A stretch of 64,000 nucleotides of DNA from positions 1,575,766,049-1,575,830,048 of the forward strand of contig NC_090445.1 in the NCBI RefSeq assembly GCF_031143425.1. The letters are read 5' to 3'. This DNA is from Pleurodeles waltl (Eukaryota; Chordata; Amphibia; Caudata; Salamandridae). Below, one piece after another: positions 33,881-46,293 of the stretch; the stretch's first letter is position 1, and each line of letters starts with the position of its first letter. The notes below the pieces were generated by a model. The model searched no databases. It was given only the letters and a program-made list of their open reading frames with translations, and was not told where the DNA came from. Made by a program: the position numbers and the translations under genes.

Positions 33881-34051
33881 GGGCCTGATTCTAACTTTGG
33901 AGGACGGTGTTAAACCGTCCCAAAAGTGGCGGATATACCACCTACCATATTACGAGTCCATTATATCCTATGGAACTCGTAATACTGTAGGTGGTATATC
34001 CGCCACTTTTGGGACGGTTTAACACCGTCCTCCAAAGTTAGAATCAGGCCC
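33881..34051. mobile_element. Palindromic (foldback) MITE, 171 bp
   Basis: The element is almost entirely two inverted arms of about 75 bases, starting GGGCCTGATTCTAAC, with a small unpaired centre near 33960. TAA flanks both sides (33878-33880 and 34052-34054). The outer 60 bases of the two arms appear identical, which suggests recent insertion or gene conversion between arms. Confidence 0.9.
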
Positions 34052-34054
34052 TAA

Positions 34055-37000
34055 GTCTGAACCACTACGGGTGACACCTGTCGCTCCAATCCGGGTTTTG
34101 CTCTGGCTAACTAGCATTGTCTCAACTCTATCCAAGGGCAGGGACGACTGGGCAGCCGAGCTCATGACATAATTGGTTTCTCAGGGAAGCCCTAATCACT
34201 CAGGTCTCATCCGTTTCTCTCAGTTACTTTAGTCTCGTATATAAATGACAAACAGAGACAGTAAATGTTTCAATAATGATTTTAATAAAACAACTGCATC
34301 TTAGATAGCAAAGCGTGAGCTGCAATAACCAGGACGACACAGGATAACAATATTAAAATTGTGACTAGGAGAGTGAAGCATAGAAATAATGCTATCATAT
34401 TGTCACTATGGTCAATAGACTAACTCCTACCTAGGCTATAATACAGCACAGCATGTTAAGCTTTAATTCCGCCCTTCAGGTTCCCCTGGGAAGACATCAT
34501 TCCCCATACCTGAGCAAAGACCTCCAGTCTGCATTAGCATCTGTAGTGAAGCATTCGACAATCAGCATACAGTTGTGGTTCTCTGGCTGGAATCTCCCTC
34601 TTAACGTGTAAGGGACAGGGAAGTGTTTTATAATAAAACAGCTGATGTTCTGAGAAAATTTCCCTACGTAAGGATGTGTATTTTCTAAGAACGTTGGAGA
34701 CTAAACTTCTACCATGTTCACCGGCAATGTACCGTGCTGTAGCCTTGGAAGAAGCACAGAGTGAGCAAGGATGTCTTGTTTGAGAACAGAGTGCTGGCCT
34801 AGGCAAAAACAGTGCGATAAACAGAAAATAAAACAAGACTGTAAAAGTGGCTATTGTAACAATAATAAAATGAAGCCGAATAAAATATATCTAGGTTAGA
34901 GTGCACAGTGGCTTGGCCTGCTATGTTAAAATAAGGTGCATGGAGCTATAGCTAAAATGGCTACACAACAACTGCGCTTCCTGGAATGATCATTAAAATA
35001 TACATTGCTCAAACACTGATTATGAGACCTTGCAGTAGGGAACAAACAGTGAAGCAAACGCCGTATTTCACAATCATCATATGTACATTCATATAATCAG
35101 AGCCTGCACCCAGCTCACCTGAAAGACTCACAGACTAGATGCATTCCATTCCATAAGAGGTCAGGACTGAACAGATATGCGCTTTTGTGACACAGTCACA
35201 CAAAAAGGCTAGGACGGGGCGAAATCAGGACAAAAATGTGACTTGACTTGAGCCGGGGCCAAAGCAAAGGTCACAAGGTGTCTGTGTCGAACTCGGTCTC
35301 TCCCGCGCACCCCTGTAATGTTTGGCGCACAAAGAGGGGGGAGAGACACTGGATGAGTAGCCCTGCCCAGCAACAGCTGAAATGGCCAATCGCTTCATGG
35401 CTTCACAATATGCCATGACAGTGATTCGTCATGACTGTGTGCAGAGCTTCTCACTCCTGCGGCGACATGTTGTCTACACCAGAGGCCTAGAATAGGCTTA
35501 GTAATGCGTCTGGCAGCCAGTCCAGAAGCTGCTCCCTTGCTGTTGCACAGCAAGAGTGCAGTGCCAGGATTGACTTCAGCAGGCAAACTCACCGCTCATT
35601 AGGAGACTAGTGGTTGTGGCTGTGATCAACCCCCGTCCCTAATGTGTAGGTGAAGAGAGGCCTCTAGTGTACATGTCTGACTGGCCAGAGAAAGGTAGCC
35701 AGGTAACCCGACATGCGCACTTTAGGCCTAGGTGCCATGCACTCGCTCGCTCTAGTGTGTACTGTAGTGTCTATCAAAATTAAGCCACACCAGCAGTCTT
35801 CACAGCCGCTGATGCCTGTAGCTGAAGGCTGACTGCAGCGAGGAAATAAATGCAGATGCAAAGTGTTGTGTAAATAAAAGTTTATTGACATATGCACATA
35901 AAACAGGGGCCGGGGGGAGCAAAATATGAGTGGGGCAACGCCCCAACGAGCATACGCAGGAACCGTCCCTGAAAGGCTGGCTTTACTAATCCACTCAGCT
36001 ATCCACATAAAATACAGATGTGTTCTTTTCAGCAGGCATATTAACCCTCTGTTTTACTTTATGGTGAGTCAAAACTGCCACTAGACAGAAAGATTTCTCT
36101 AGAAGGAACATTAATCACAAGAGTTATCTTGACGTTCTTACTGCTGCCTGAAAGCTGGACACACAAGGAACTCTGCAGCAGGTGCTTTTAAATAGTAAGT
36201 TATTGCTAAACACAGCACCTCTCCTGAGGTCAGTGCTCCCCCTTCAGATCAGCACCCAGTGTGGCTGCACCGGTCGTACTGACGTAAAGCCGGCCCTGCT
36301 TCCACTCTTGATGTTTCCGTTATAGACTGAAGCCAGTGAAACTAATAGGTTTTGTGGGTTGAGCACCTCTAGGTAGGGTGGCAATGTCTTACTCAGTGAG
36401 CTGTGGCTGCACCGTTGTGTCACAGATGTGTGTCTGGAGGGCTCGGTGCTGCTTATGCATCCAGCTAATTAATTTTTCTTTGAGGCTGAAATGTAGTGTC
36501 AACCTTAGCATACGCACCCGCTGCTTTTGTCCCTGCATTGTCGAGCTCTAGTCATTATTCTGAATGTTTGCCCTTCCTCTTTAGTTTTCCTCCCTGGCTA
36601 TAATAGATTATTCCCCAGAGTGAAAAGGTCGCGATCATTAAAACCTATTTTGCCAAAAGGAAATCATTAATCAAGGGCACTTTGCTGTCACAAAATGAAG
36701 AAAATGTCGACTCTTCAATGGTTCCATTATAAATTGTGTGGTGGAAAAGTTCTTATTTCTGAGCTTTCATTCATCTCAGCCGGCCCCTGGTTTGACAAGG
36801 CGAGTTAAAAACGACACCAAGACTTCCAAAGACATTCAGACTCTCCATTTTCATTCCAGTATTCACGTCCCTCTGCAGCACTCAAAGGACCATTCCTAAA
36901 ACGACAGTAAGCATCATTTCTATTTCTGTGCCCACGATGTGACGACGTGTAAGGCATCTTTGCCACGGCTGTAGTAGCTTTAGTCTCAGTGTGTACATTA

Positions 37001-37810
37001 TCATAGTGGAGAAAACAATCAGGTGCAATCTGGCCTTGGGCACCAGGAACACGTGGGACTATATGTCTCACTAAACTCTGCACCATTTACAAGCCGGGCC
37101 TCAGCCAGAGAGACAACGCCCACAGACGGCCCCTTAAGAGCATCACTGTACATTCTGGAAAGTAAACCCACGCAGCTCTGTGTGAAAACTGGCTCCAGTC
37201 TACCTCGGTTCCTGTGATGGTGGCAGGTAAGATGCCTAGAATCTTGCTAAGAACCGTGGCGGTAATTAGAGGCCTGCAGAAAGGAATCCATACCAGAATG
37301 GATGACCCAGGCCTACAAAGGAAAGACGCCTCTGGTCCTTTTGTCTGATAGTCAAGCGGAGATATCCATCGGGGGTCTGATGATGCTATAGATTTGCCCA
37401 CCAGAATCACTGCCAGGGTTAACTGATTTTGAGGAGGTCTTTCTGATCAACCTGTCCACATTCCTCATACACAGCCTAAACGCCCCACCCAGCTGTCGTT
37501 TCTAACAAATAAATGAACACCATTCATCATTGTTTGGTGGGAAGGCCCAAATCTCCGAGCAGCCGATAGAATTTTGTCTTGAATGGTCAACGCTTGCGCC
37601 CTGCCATTTAATCACCTATTTCATTGCCCCCTTGCAATACTGTCCAAAACTGCGCTGAACCAAGGAAGGGACCATGAGAACGGTATTTATTTATATACCA
37701 CTAACGTTCCAGACAATCTTCCAAGGGACAAGAAAACCTTTCTGCCCTTCTCACAGAATTTAAACAGGCAATGAAAAACATTTAAAAAAAGTGTTTATGG
37801 GTGTCACACC
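34055..37810. other. No gene recognised
   Basis: 3.7 kb without a supported gene. The stretch 34250-34960 and the stretch ending near 36010 have the look of interspersed repeat DNA, but no boundaries were found. Minus-strand open frames of 93-114 codons (36008-35664, 37086-36805, 37410-37087) carry no recognisable domain. Confidence 0.4.
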
Positions 37811-38002
37811 TGTAATGCCCTGGTCCCAATTAATAAATAAATAAATGAGTGGCACAGAGACACTGCTGGGATACATACAACTGGCCACAAGCATGTGCAC
37901 TCGGGCTCTTTTATTGGCTGGGTCACCTGACGGATGGTGTGGGGTGAGAGCCAGCCCTCAGGCTGAGTACAAACACTAGTACGAGTCCAGCAAAAGTCTA
38001 CA
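37811..38002 (-). repeat. Diverged solo LTR-like copy
   Basis: This segment shares with the 231-bp LTRs at 38565 and 44066 the block 'ACTGGCCA.AAGCA.GTGC' followed by 'CTCTTTTATTGGCTGG', then 'GGTGTGGGGTG', and an end at TCCAGCA...CTACA. It is about 40 bases shorter and carries an (AATA)n insertion near 37830. It has the same orientation. Confidence 0.5.
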
Positions 38003-38564
38003 ACACCCGTTTATAAACCAACTCAGGGGTGATACTTCTTGGCACCGTTTACACTTACATTTAATAGAGGACGGGACGAGGACGTGATCACAAGAGGTCG
38101 AAGATGCATAGCGCATTTACACAACTAATCAGTAGATGGCGATATCTTCCCATGTTATCTATATGAAGGCTTTTTGTAATACTATGTTTCATTGCTCCGA
38201 CTATTGAACGAAAAAAGGCCGTTCCATTTCTCCCGGTTTCTGCTTCAGAAGATAGGAGTGTAACTATCAATAGTGCACAAGGTACAGCGGCACCGGCAAC
38301 CAGAGGGGTAAAGGGCCCACTTTAACCCAGTTAATGGCTGTTTTTTAATTACAAAACCAGGGCATGTGGGCCGAAATGTCTTGCTTGCATTAGGACCCAT
38401 GGCATCCTTGCTAAGCCTTTGTTAAGTGCTGCAACTACGCCATGTCATGCTAAGGATTTTAAATTATCAGTATGTTTTTTACACGTTTGTTACAAATGCT
38501 GCATCTAATAAAAAATATGCAAAATTATTTACAGAGCACTCAATGCATCTCTTGGAACTTGGAG
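38003..38564. other. No gene recognised
   Basis: 560 bp between two LTR-like copies with no coding signal. It may be internal remains of a related element. Confidence 0.4.
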
Positions 38565-38795
38565 TGATATTCTGGGTCCTAGGCCCTCATGCAGAGTAAA
38601 TGACCACACGGACACGAGATGGTACAGTGAACTGGCCATGAGCATGTGCACTTGGACTCTTTTATTGGCTGGGTGTCCTGACCGGTGATGCCTGTGTTGG
38701 ATAGGTGTGGGGTGGTTGTTAAGGTCAGCTCTCAAGGGGTCGCTGGTAAACTAGTACGTGCTGGAGGGCACATGTTTGACCAGCAGTATACTACA
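38565..38795 (-). repeat. 3' LTR of the minus-strand element
   Basis: 231 bp, TG...CA termini, with AATAAA on the minus strand at 38661-38666 within CCAATAAAAGAG, a likely polyadenylation signal. Confidence 0.6.
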
Positions 38796-38810
38796 TTCCT
38801 CCCAAACCTT
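38796..38810 (-). promoter_or_regulatory. Putative polypurine tract
   Basis: On the minus strand AAGGTTTGGGAGGAA directly precedes the LTR start TGTAGT. This is the position where LTR elements prime plus-strand synthesis. Confidence 0.5.
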
Positions 38811-38873
38811 ATTACAGATAAAACAAAGTCCAACCTATAAGAATAAAACAAAGATACACCAGACACTAACTTG

Positions 38874-40257
38874 GGGCCTGATTTAGATCTTGACAGTGTT
38901 ACTGCCAAGGTGCGTCAGTGTTGGACCCGAAAAGACCGTTAAGTCAAGAGTGTTCTGCCAGCCATACTTAGATGCTACAGCTCTGCAAGCGGTGTACTGG
39001 TGATGGATTGCTGACTGAGGGAGAAGGCGGCGAAACCCAATGGCCTTCGTACAATGGCATGGGCTATGGAATAGAGGCAAGTGACACACACACACTATAA
39101 CCTTGCCATATGTGTCCCCTTGTACTGCACACAACACACCACATTGTTATCCATTACAACTTCAACACAACCCCTACTTGCCCAAAACACACATTCACAT
39201 ATATCCATGACACAACAAACATACCATTGACATTGCTACCAAACACAACACAACCACAACAACCAACACAACTACATACGGAGCTACCTAAACCAACACA
39301 CACACAAGCACAACTACACTCATCATAACAATGACCGCCACACAACAAAACTCACCTGAAAGTCTCAGACAGCAACACAACATACACAACAACATCAATC
39401 TCACATGAAAGTTAAACACATACAGACACATCCACACACTCCTGCTCCCTCCACCTCAACCAGCCAATCCACACACACACACACACACATACACACACAT
39501 GTACCAACTCATATACACAACAGATAGCACAAAACTAGCAGAACTGGCCCCCTTGCACTCTGCATACATGGACACCACTGACAAGTGTGATTGCACTGTC
39601 ATTGTGGTGCCAGCATTCATTTGGCAATGAATAATGACACCACAATGACAGTTGGGTATGTGTGCAAAATGCATGTTGTGCCAGTGTGTCCCCTGCCATG
39701 TGTGGCACAATTGTCCCCCCACATATGCATGCCACAGTTATTTTAAAAAGCTACTGTGACATGTATATGCCTGCAGTGCTCCCAACCTCCCGTGCAGTGC
39801 CCACCCAACGTACTCTGGCAATGTGGTGTTTCTACCTTCAACTCCGGCTTCGTCATGTTTTCTCCATGGGTCAGTGGCAGCAGTGAGGGCAGGTGTGGTC
39901 CAGTCAAGTCCAGTCAAAAACGGAGGTAGAATCGGGAAAAAGGTGAGTTTTCCCTCCTTGCCCCCCTCTATCATCCAACTCAGATGTGGAGGTCGGGCCG
40001 CCACTTTTTGCTTGCCCGTAAGACACATCCAAATCTGCACGTGGGAAGGGTGGATGGGGTCCCGCCAACAACCAATTTTCCCTCACCCACTGTCGACACA
40101 GGCAGTGTTTCTTGGTGGAGATGGCAGCTTGAATGTATTCTGTAGGTTAAGGGACCCCAAACATCTAAATATGGCAGAAGGACCATCACAGCAGTGGATG
40201 GGTTTCAGGCAAAAACTTGATGTCTGGACTGTTATCACCAACATCCAAATCAGGCCC
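38874..40257. mobile_element. Harbinger-like non-autonomous element, 1384 bp
   Basis: The termini are GGGCCTGATTTAGATCTTG and, inverted, GGGCCTGATTTGGATGTTG, matching at 17 of 19 positions. Flanks are TTG (38871-38873) and TTA (40258-40260), one mismatch. The interior includes a long CA-rich stretch (39080-39500) with an (AC)n microsatellite at about 39470-39500. There is no transposase. It lies inside the LTR element and so is younger than that element. Confidence 0.7.
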
Positions 40258-43200
40258 TTAGTCTCTCAGCCTTAAGAGGCAGTCCGCAGGATCCCAATAA
40301 AAAAGTGGACAGGTACAGCTGGGAGCACCCAGGCACCTCTGCGTGCATCCATCGTTTAACCAGATACTCTGGGCATGAACACAGTGTAGATGAACTCCAG
40401 ACTCCTAGCATGTCAGTTGGTCAAAGTCAACTCATGTAATGTCAAGCTCTCTTGAGGTGATACAGCTGGTGTCAAACACTTCAAACTTGATGCATCAGGA
40501 GCATTGGTTGAGTCCGCTTCAGAAGTTACTCTCAGAGTATCCTGACTCCATGACGGTCAATCCAGCAAAGACTGGGAAGGAATCAGTAATGTTTGGATGC
40601 CTTCCTCTGATGCCCCGGTGCCTCTTGGTACCATGTCAGTGGAGCAGTTTCCAGACCATCATGCAGGATTCCCTTGAGGGCCTATTGACGGATCACCATG
40701 GCGCCATGTGGACTGTGTGGAATGAGCTAGCAGATTGTCTCTGGACAATTGGTCCTTCACAATGTCAGGAGTGCATCCTTGGTGTGTTGGTGGTTTGAAG
40801 GTATAAGGCTCCACTCTGGTGGTGTTCCTGGGGTGGTTACTGTGATGCACATGGCAATGGTGTTGTTGCCATTTAATGACTTGAAGAACAGGTGGCAATG
40901 GCTTGCATGGAGTGAGGGTGACCGGAGCAACTTTGCATCCATGTGCCTCGTTGCATAGCTGGTGCAGTTCTTCTCATTTGACATGTGTGATTGCTAGCAG
41001 GGACACCATTTGCTTCAAGCAGCCAGTAACAGGTAGCTGGACGGTCGCACTGTGAAGCGCGGGGCAGATACACGTTCAGGCATGGAGGCAGCTTATGCAC
41101 GGTATTCCCGCTGGGATATCTCCAGTGATGACGCTGCACCCCAGGAGATGGCTTGTCTTGGTGTTGGTAGGAGCACTCTCCAGTAGTGGTATAAGTCCTT
41201 TGTCTTGTCCCCTTGTTCACTTCTCTTGCGTACCTGTGGTCCACAGGTTCTTCAGTGTGATAGGTTTGTCACACTTCTCTCTCTCCTCTCCTTCTCATTT
41301 CTCTTCACGACATGACATAGCACTACGCTACCTTCAGCCAGTCAGTTCTTGCTTGCTGTGATGTGGCATCCGGCCACATGTCACATGACTTCTCTTTTCA
41401 TTGACGTCTAACTGGTCCTGTCCTGTATGAGGACTAGGCATCTTCTCCTCTTCTTGTTGCGGTGGTGGCAGCTTACCACTCGGGGTGTGTGACTCTTCTC
41501 TTGCCTGTATTGGGCCACTGGCAATTCTGTCTTAAGGCAGTTCTGGGGGAGGACACTCCTAGAAGAGTCTTTGGCCTGTGAGGCAGTCCTAATGCAGTTA
41601 GGGCGAATACGATCTAATTCCTGTGTTCGGGCCGCATGGGACTGCTCCTCCAGGATATTCTTGGTGCTCTGCTTCATGGATGGTGGGTGGCCTCCCTTCC
41701 ACCTCCTTTCCAAGGGTGCAGTGCTTGCACCTCGAGACTGCGCAGTCATGGCACTTGGTCTGGCTTAGGGTTGTGTGTGCTTGGCAGGGTTGGTCACTCC
41801 GTGTGATATTCTGTTTGATGGGCCAAAGGGTGCTGGGGTTGGGTTCCTCTGGCTGGTTCGAGTACCCAGTGTAGTGCCTTTGGTGTTTCTGCACTCCTTG
41901 GTGGGTTGTCCCTCTGACTGCATGGCAGTGGGACAGCTAATGACCTTACTTTGTGTGGGGGTGGCCAGATGAGCACCATGCCCATGAGCAAGTGGGGTGT
42001 GCACCTCAGTCTTTTGTGTGCCTCGCCTTGCCGAGATTAATTGTATGCTGCTGTGGGGCAGTAGAGTTGTGTGTTGTTGATGTGCCGTACAGACTCTGCC
42101 CACCAAATCTGTAACTGCTTCAGTGCAATATGGTGAGGCTGCTCTCCTCCCCAAGATGTAGTGGACATTGAGACACTTCATGTGCCTGATCTCTCTGTGG
42201 GCTAACTGTTTTCAGCTGTATGGGTGCAATGCGCCTGGTGGTGGAGAGTTGTGCAACTCTCTCTCTGGGCCAGGCTGGACACCCGGGTTTTCTAGTTCTG
42301 TGGTGGCAGCAGACCCAGTATTAGGATGTGGCAGAGATTGATAGTTATGGTGTGGTTTGCTTTGTTCTCACTGTTTATATAGCAGCGCCCTATGGTGATG
42401 TTTTGTCAGCATTGCCAGCAACCAGGGATACCGTGTACTCCTTGGAGACAGGGGACCAGAGGCTGTTCTGTTTTCCTTTTGAAAGAACTCTTCCTGCTTG
42501 TGGGAGAACTGCTATCCTTTTTTTTTCCAGGGATCTCGGAGACTTAAACCTCCCTATTGGGCCCCGTGTCTTACATGACAGTGATGCACTGCCCGCCCTT
42601 AATGCAATCACTCCAAATGTCCTAGAGGAAGAGGGCGGGGGATTCAAGCTTTTCCAGAGCCCCAGGCGGAGCAGCAGCAGCAGCTCCTCCACTATGGCAA
42701 AGGAGTGTTGCCCCCGCCAGTAGCAGCAGCTGCAAACTTGAAAAATAAAACAACAATTACCTATGTTTATTATCGTTTTATTTTTTGGGCGCGGTGCCAT
42801 GGGGATGACAGGCACCGGGGGATTGGTAGGTGCACTACCATCAGTGCGCAGGTGTGTTTGGCTGGCCAGCTCAGGGTGGCCAAACATGCAAGCGCACTGA
42901 GCTGTCTCCAACCTGGTACAGTGTTGCAAGCAGGCACGGGCTCCCAAACTGCCTGGGAGCACAAGTCAAGAGTGCACTGGCCAATCCTAGGATTGGCCGC
43001 AGTGCAGGTGGGGAGCCTGTGCTTTCAGCGAGGGACCCAGAAGAAAGGTAAATTGGCGGCAATGTGGGAGGCAGCAGGTACTTTTTTTTATCCTGCGTGT
43101 CTTTGTTTTGTGTCCCTCCGCCCCCCCCCACTTTGCCCCAACTCCAGCTGCCACTAGTGAGCAGGTGTCCCTGCTTCTCACCAACTGCTAGCACCCTGAC

Positions 43201-44065
43201 TTTTGACAGTGTGGCCTGTGCGCTTTTCCCACCTATTGGTTAGCTGTCCAGCTTCATTGCCTTCAATTGCAGAAAACGGCCGGCTGTACTTCAGCACCAC
43301 TGGTCCTTCACTTTTTCTTTTACCAATGTGCTTGTTTAAGGCTAAGAAGCGCCCTCTAGTGGACATCTTCTGCCTGCGCTACATCCTCCCCAACAAGCAT
43401 GGTCGACACGGAATCATCTATCCGTGTGTAGCGGGTCGACCTGTGCAGGCAGTTCTTTTCCCCTCCTGCTGGCACAAAAACATGAGCAGAGCGGCAGGGC
43501 TTCTGTTGTCCTCTTTGTGCCTGAGATGGAAAACAGTATCTTTCAGTTCCCCTTCTTCTTGCAGGTGGCCGTGTGCTGGTGTGGTAAGTGATGGGGCCAC
43601 TTCAACTTCTGTCTCATGGTGGGACTATGCAGGTACCAGAAGTTGCGCTGTGCTTACTGTGCTTACTGTGCCTCCTTTTCTGCTCCTCCTGCGCTGCTTC
43701 TGTCAATGTTGGTGTGGATGCAGCTATGTTCCATTCACCAGCGCTTGCTTTCACAAGGTGCCGTGTCTGTGGGCCTAATGTCCCCTGCAGACCTCTCCCC
43801 TTTTCTCGGTGGAGTAATATGGGACGGCAGTGCTGGCATCGAGGGGACTTACCCCTGGAATGGATAGATACTAAGGCAAGTTGTGTGTTGCTCATCAGGT
43901 CTGCGGCGTATGCAGACTCTCTCGGGCCGGATTTCCACATGCCACAATTTTTAGCCTCCCGACATAGGCGCAAATCTTAACTGCCTTTTGTCAGGTGAGC
44001 AGGTCAGGACACAGGCAGGTCTGGCATCGGGTGGCTGGTGGAGTTCAACTGCCTAGTTGCCATTG
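40258..44065 (-). other. Internal region of the LTR element, no intact gene
   Basis: Open frames exist on both strands, but none shows protease, reverse transcriptase, RNase H or integrase motifs. The stretch 42660-43160 resembles the hAT-like repeat at 28626-29244, with 'GCTCCTCCAC', 'GTTGCCCCCGCCAGTAGCAG' and an A+T-rich AAAATAAAA core, but its ends are unclear. Confidence 0.4.
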
Positions 44066-44296
44066 TGATGTCCTGGGCCTTAGGCCCTATTGGAGAGTAG
44101 ATGACCACATGGACACAAGATGGTTCAGTGAACTGGCCAAAAGCACATGCGCTCAGGCTCTTTTATTGGCAGGATCATCTGACCGGTGACGCCTGTGTTG
44201 GATGGGTATGGGGTGGATGTAGAGGCCTGCCATCAGGGAGTGGCTGGTAAACTAGAGCGTGCTGAAGGGCACATGTCTGTCCAGCAGGACGCTGCA
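44066..44296 (-). repeat. 5' LTR of the minus-strand element
   Basis: 231 bp, matching 38565-38795 along its whole length. AATAAA on the minus strand lies at 44162-44167. A TGG lies three bases inside the element and could start a primer-binding site, but no tRNA match was assigned. Confidence 0.6.
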
Positions 44297-45190
44297 CTGG
44301 GGTTAATACGTTTCTCATTTCAGTGCTGCTGTCTACAAAGTGATATTTCCAGACAAATACTGAAATGTGCTTTTTGTGCTTGGTCATATTTATTAAGAGA
44401 ATCTTTGAAAGTTTGCCTGTCTGACCTTCCTATTACGGAACATTCATCATTGGTGCAAAATATTCTGATATAGTCACAGCCAACCTGTGTTTTGCGGGTC
44501 ACCAACCGATTCATCAAGGCTCATGTGAGGAAAGTAAGGGGAAAAGTAATTATTATGTTCAAAAAATAAAAGATGCTTCCAAGTAGGTCTCATAATGAAA
44601 GCATGATAGATTGTGTCGATGTGTCTTTGATTCTCGCTTAATTGCTGGCATAGTAGTTCCATACAAAGATAATCTTCCAGCACAAAATAACTGCCAGTGC
44701 AATTTAATGATATCATCTCCACATCATATTACGGTTCTTCAATCTATAACAAGGTTTTAAAATGCACCTTGAATCCACATGATGTGACTCCCAACCTTCC
44801 ATTCCAAGAAGCCAAAAGAGGATTTTAAGAGAAAATTGATAACGGCTCCCCGATGATGTTAATATTAAGGGTGGGTGGAGCTCGCGGAGTTGAACTACTC
44901 GGAATTCTGTGAAGTTATAAAAAACTCTGTGAGATTCTGTAGAGTTCTGCCCACTCAAGTGCAGCACGCGATGCGTGGAGGCCTCCCACGGTCTTCGGCC
45001 ACCCATGCTGCCAAACCACGTGTTGCCTGTGCTGCGCACAGCAAACAGATGTTCCCTCCTGGGCTGAAGGCTCCACACCTTGAATTATTATTCAATGGAA
45101 AGTCCTTGGGCCATTAATTAAATCCAAGCAAAATAAAATTTGTAGCAGATCTCATTACCGGTAAATGACTTTCACACTGCTGCAGATAAG
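44297..45190. other. No gene recognised
   Basis: About 900 bp. Near 44885-44960 a phrase of the type 'GAATTCTGTGAAGTT/GAGATTCTGTAGAGTTCTG' repeats imperfectly. No coding signal was found. Confidence 0.4.
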
Positions 45191-45195
45191 CAGTG

Positions 45196-45545
45196 GAGAA
45201 GTGTGGCACAATGATTAGAGCGGCAAACCCTAAAGCAGAGATCTGGCTCAAGACCAGGGTTCAAGTCCTGCTTCGGCAGGTCTTGGGCTCAATTCCCTTG
45301 GACCAGATAATTCTCGCCTAGGTGCCTAATCTAATTAATGAGTCCCACTCTGCAACTCTGGGCAATAGCTTGCATAATCGCCACAACAGCCCAACAGTGC
45401 TTGGATGCCTGGCTTCACCCTGGGGGTGCCCAGGAGTGGGCACCTGACAGGGGAAGGCCAGGAGGGGTTCCATAGTGGTATGAGTACAGCGCCTTGAGAC
45501 CCTAATGGGTGAGTAGTGTGCTATACAAGTGCAAAGTTTACAGTT
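45196..45545 (+). mobile_element. tRNA-derived SINE with an L2-like tail
   Basis: The head has RNA polymerase III promoter boxes: an A-box-like TGGCACAATGATTAGAG (45204-45220) and a B box GGTTCAAGTCC (45258-45268), spaced as in tRNA genes. The tail from about 45487 (CAGCGCCTTGAGACCCTAAT then GGGTGAGTAG) matches the 3' end of the minus-strand LINE at 17888-19912 (CAGCACCTTAAGACCCTAAC then GGGTGAGTAG). The tRNA part is too diverged to be a working tRNA. No clear target duplication was found. Confidence 0.8.
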
Positions 45546-45933
45546 TTTTTACAGATCTGGGTGACTTTTAAGGAAGAAGAGAAAGGGAATTGCGAGGCGC
45601 TTGGGACATTTTATTGTTCTGTCTAGCATCCTGTAGAAGATGTGGGAAATCGCCTACATCTTTTTTGTATTCTTTTCAGCACCGAACGTTTGAGAGGTTC
45701 CGTTTTTAGTGTAGAAGCCTGATCTATGTGTCTGGGTGTTACTGAATCCTGTCATCAGAGTCTCTACTAAAGGACAACAATAACAGTAACTGGAGTTCGT
45801 AGCTCACCAAACTTTGACAAGGAAAACCCACCGAGTCACAATTCCATCTTACCCCCTCTGAGTCCCACTCACCCATCAGGCTCATGTAGGCTGCCGCTCC
45901 CTCCATTGCCGCCAGCAGCCTCCAGTGCATTTG
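45546..45933. other. No gene recognised
   Basis: 390 bp of unassigned sequence between the SINE and the hAT-like element. Confidence 0.4.
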
Positions 45934-45941
45934 ATCAGATT

Positions 45942-46285
45942 CAGTGCTTAATTTGTGCTTGTTGTTTCCGGTGCTGAGCACCTGCACTTACTTTTGAGAG
46001 CTGGCACTTATTTTTCTGCCTCAAGCATTTTCTGTGAGCAAAAGACACATATGGGAAAGACGGAGGAAGATAAAAACAACAAGGCTTCACAATGGGAGAA
46101 AGCAGAAAGCTGCAAGAGTGAGCTGAAGGGGTAGGGAGTGGCTGTAAATGGGTTGAAGAGGCCCGAGATGGCTTCAGGATTATGCTGCCTTAGTATTCCG
46201 TGTTCACACATTTAATTGCAGTGGCCACCTATTTAAGAAGAGAGCTTTGGGCACCTGCACATTTTTATTTACAAATTAAGCACTG
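45942..46285. mobile_element. hAT-like MITE, 344 bp
   Basis: Perfect 15-bp terminal inverted repeats, CAGTGCTTAATTTGT. An 8-bp target duplication is visible: ATCAGATT (45934-45941) and ATCAGATC (46286-46293), 7 of 8 matching. Eight-base duplications and CAGTG ends are typical of hAT transposons. No coding sequence. Confidence 0.85.
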
Positions 46286-46293
46286 ATCAGATC

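Larger units (their letters stand above)
38565..44296 (-). mobile_element. Degraded LTR element, minus strand, 5.7 kb
   Basis: Two direct repeats of exactly 231 bp (38565-38795 and 44066-44296) bound the region. Both begin TGAT and end CA on the plus strand, and are roughly 80 percent identical by eye. A purine-rich tract abuts the 38565 copy on the internal side, so the element is read on the minus strand. No intact gag or pol could be recognised. A minus-strand frame at 41749-41408 with a charged segment ('NILEEQSHAARTQELDRI') may be a gag remnant but is unassigned. A Harbinger-like element (38874-40257) and part of a hAT-like repeat (near 42660-43160) are inserted. No clear target duplication was found. 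Confidence 0.55.

Noticed and set aside
36805..37410. Two adjacent minus-strand frames (93 and 107 codons) as possible host exons
   Set aside because: No recognisable domain and no convincing splice signals; left unassigned rather than called a gene.
42390..42962. A 190-codon minus-strand open frame
   Set aside because: It spans the junction between LTR-element interior and a hAT-like repeat and shows no family motif.
45204..45268. A functional tRNA gene
   Set aside because: The boxes are present, but the segment does not close into a tRNA fold by eye and continues directly into a LINE-like tail, so it is a SINE head.
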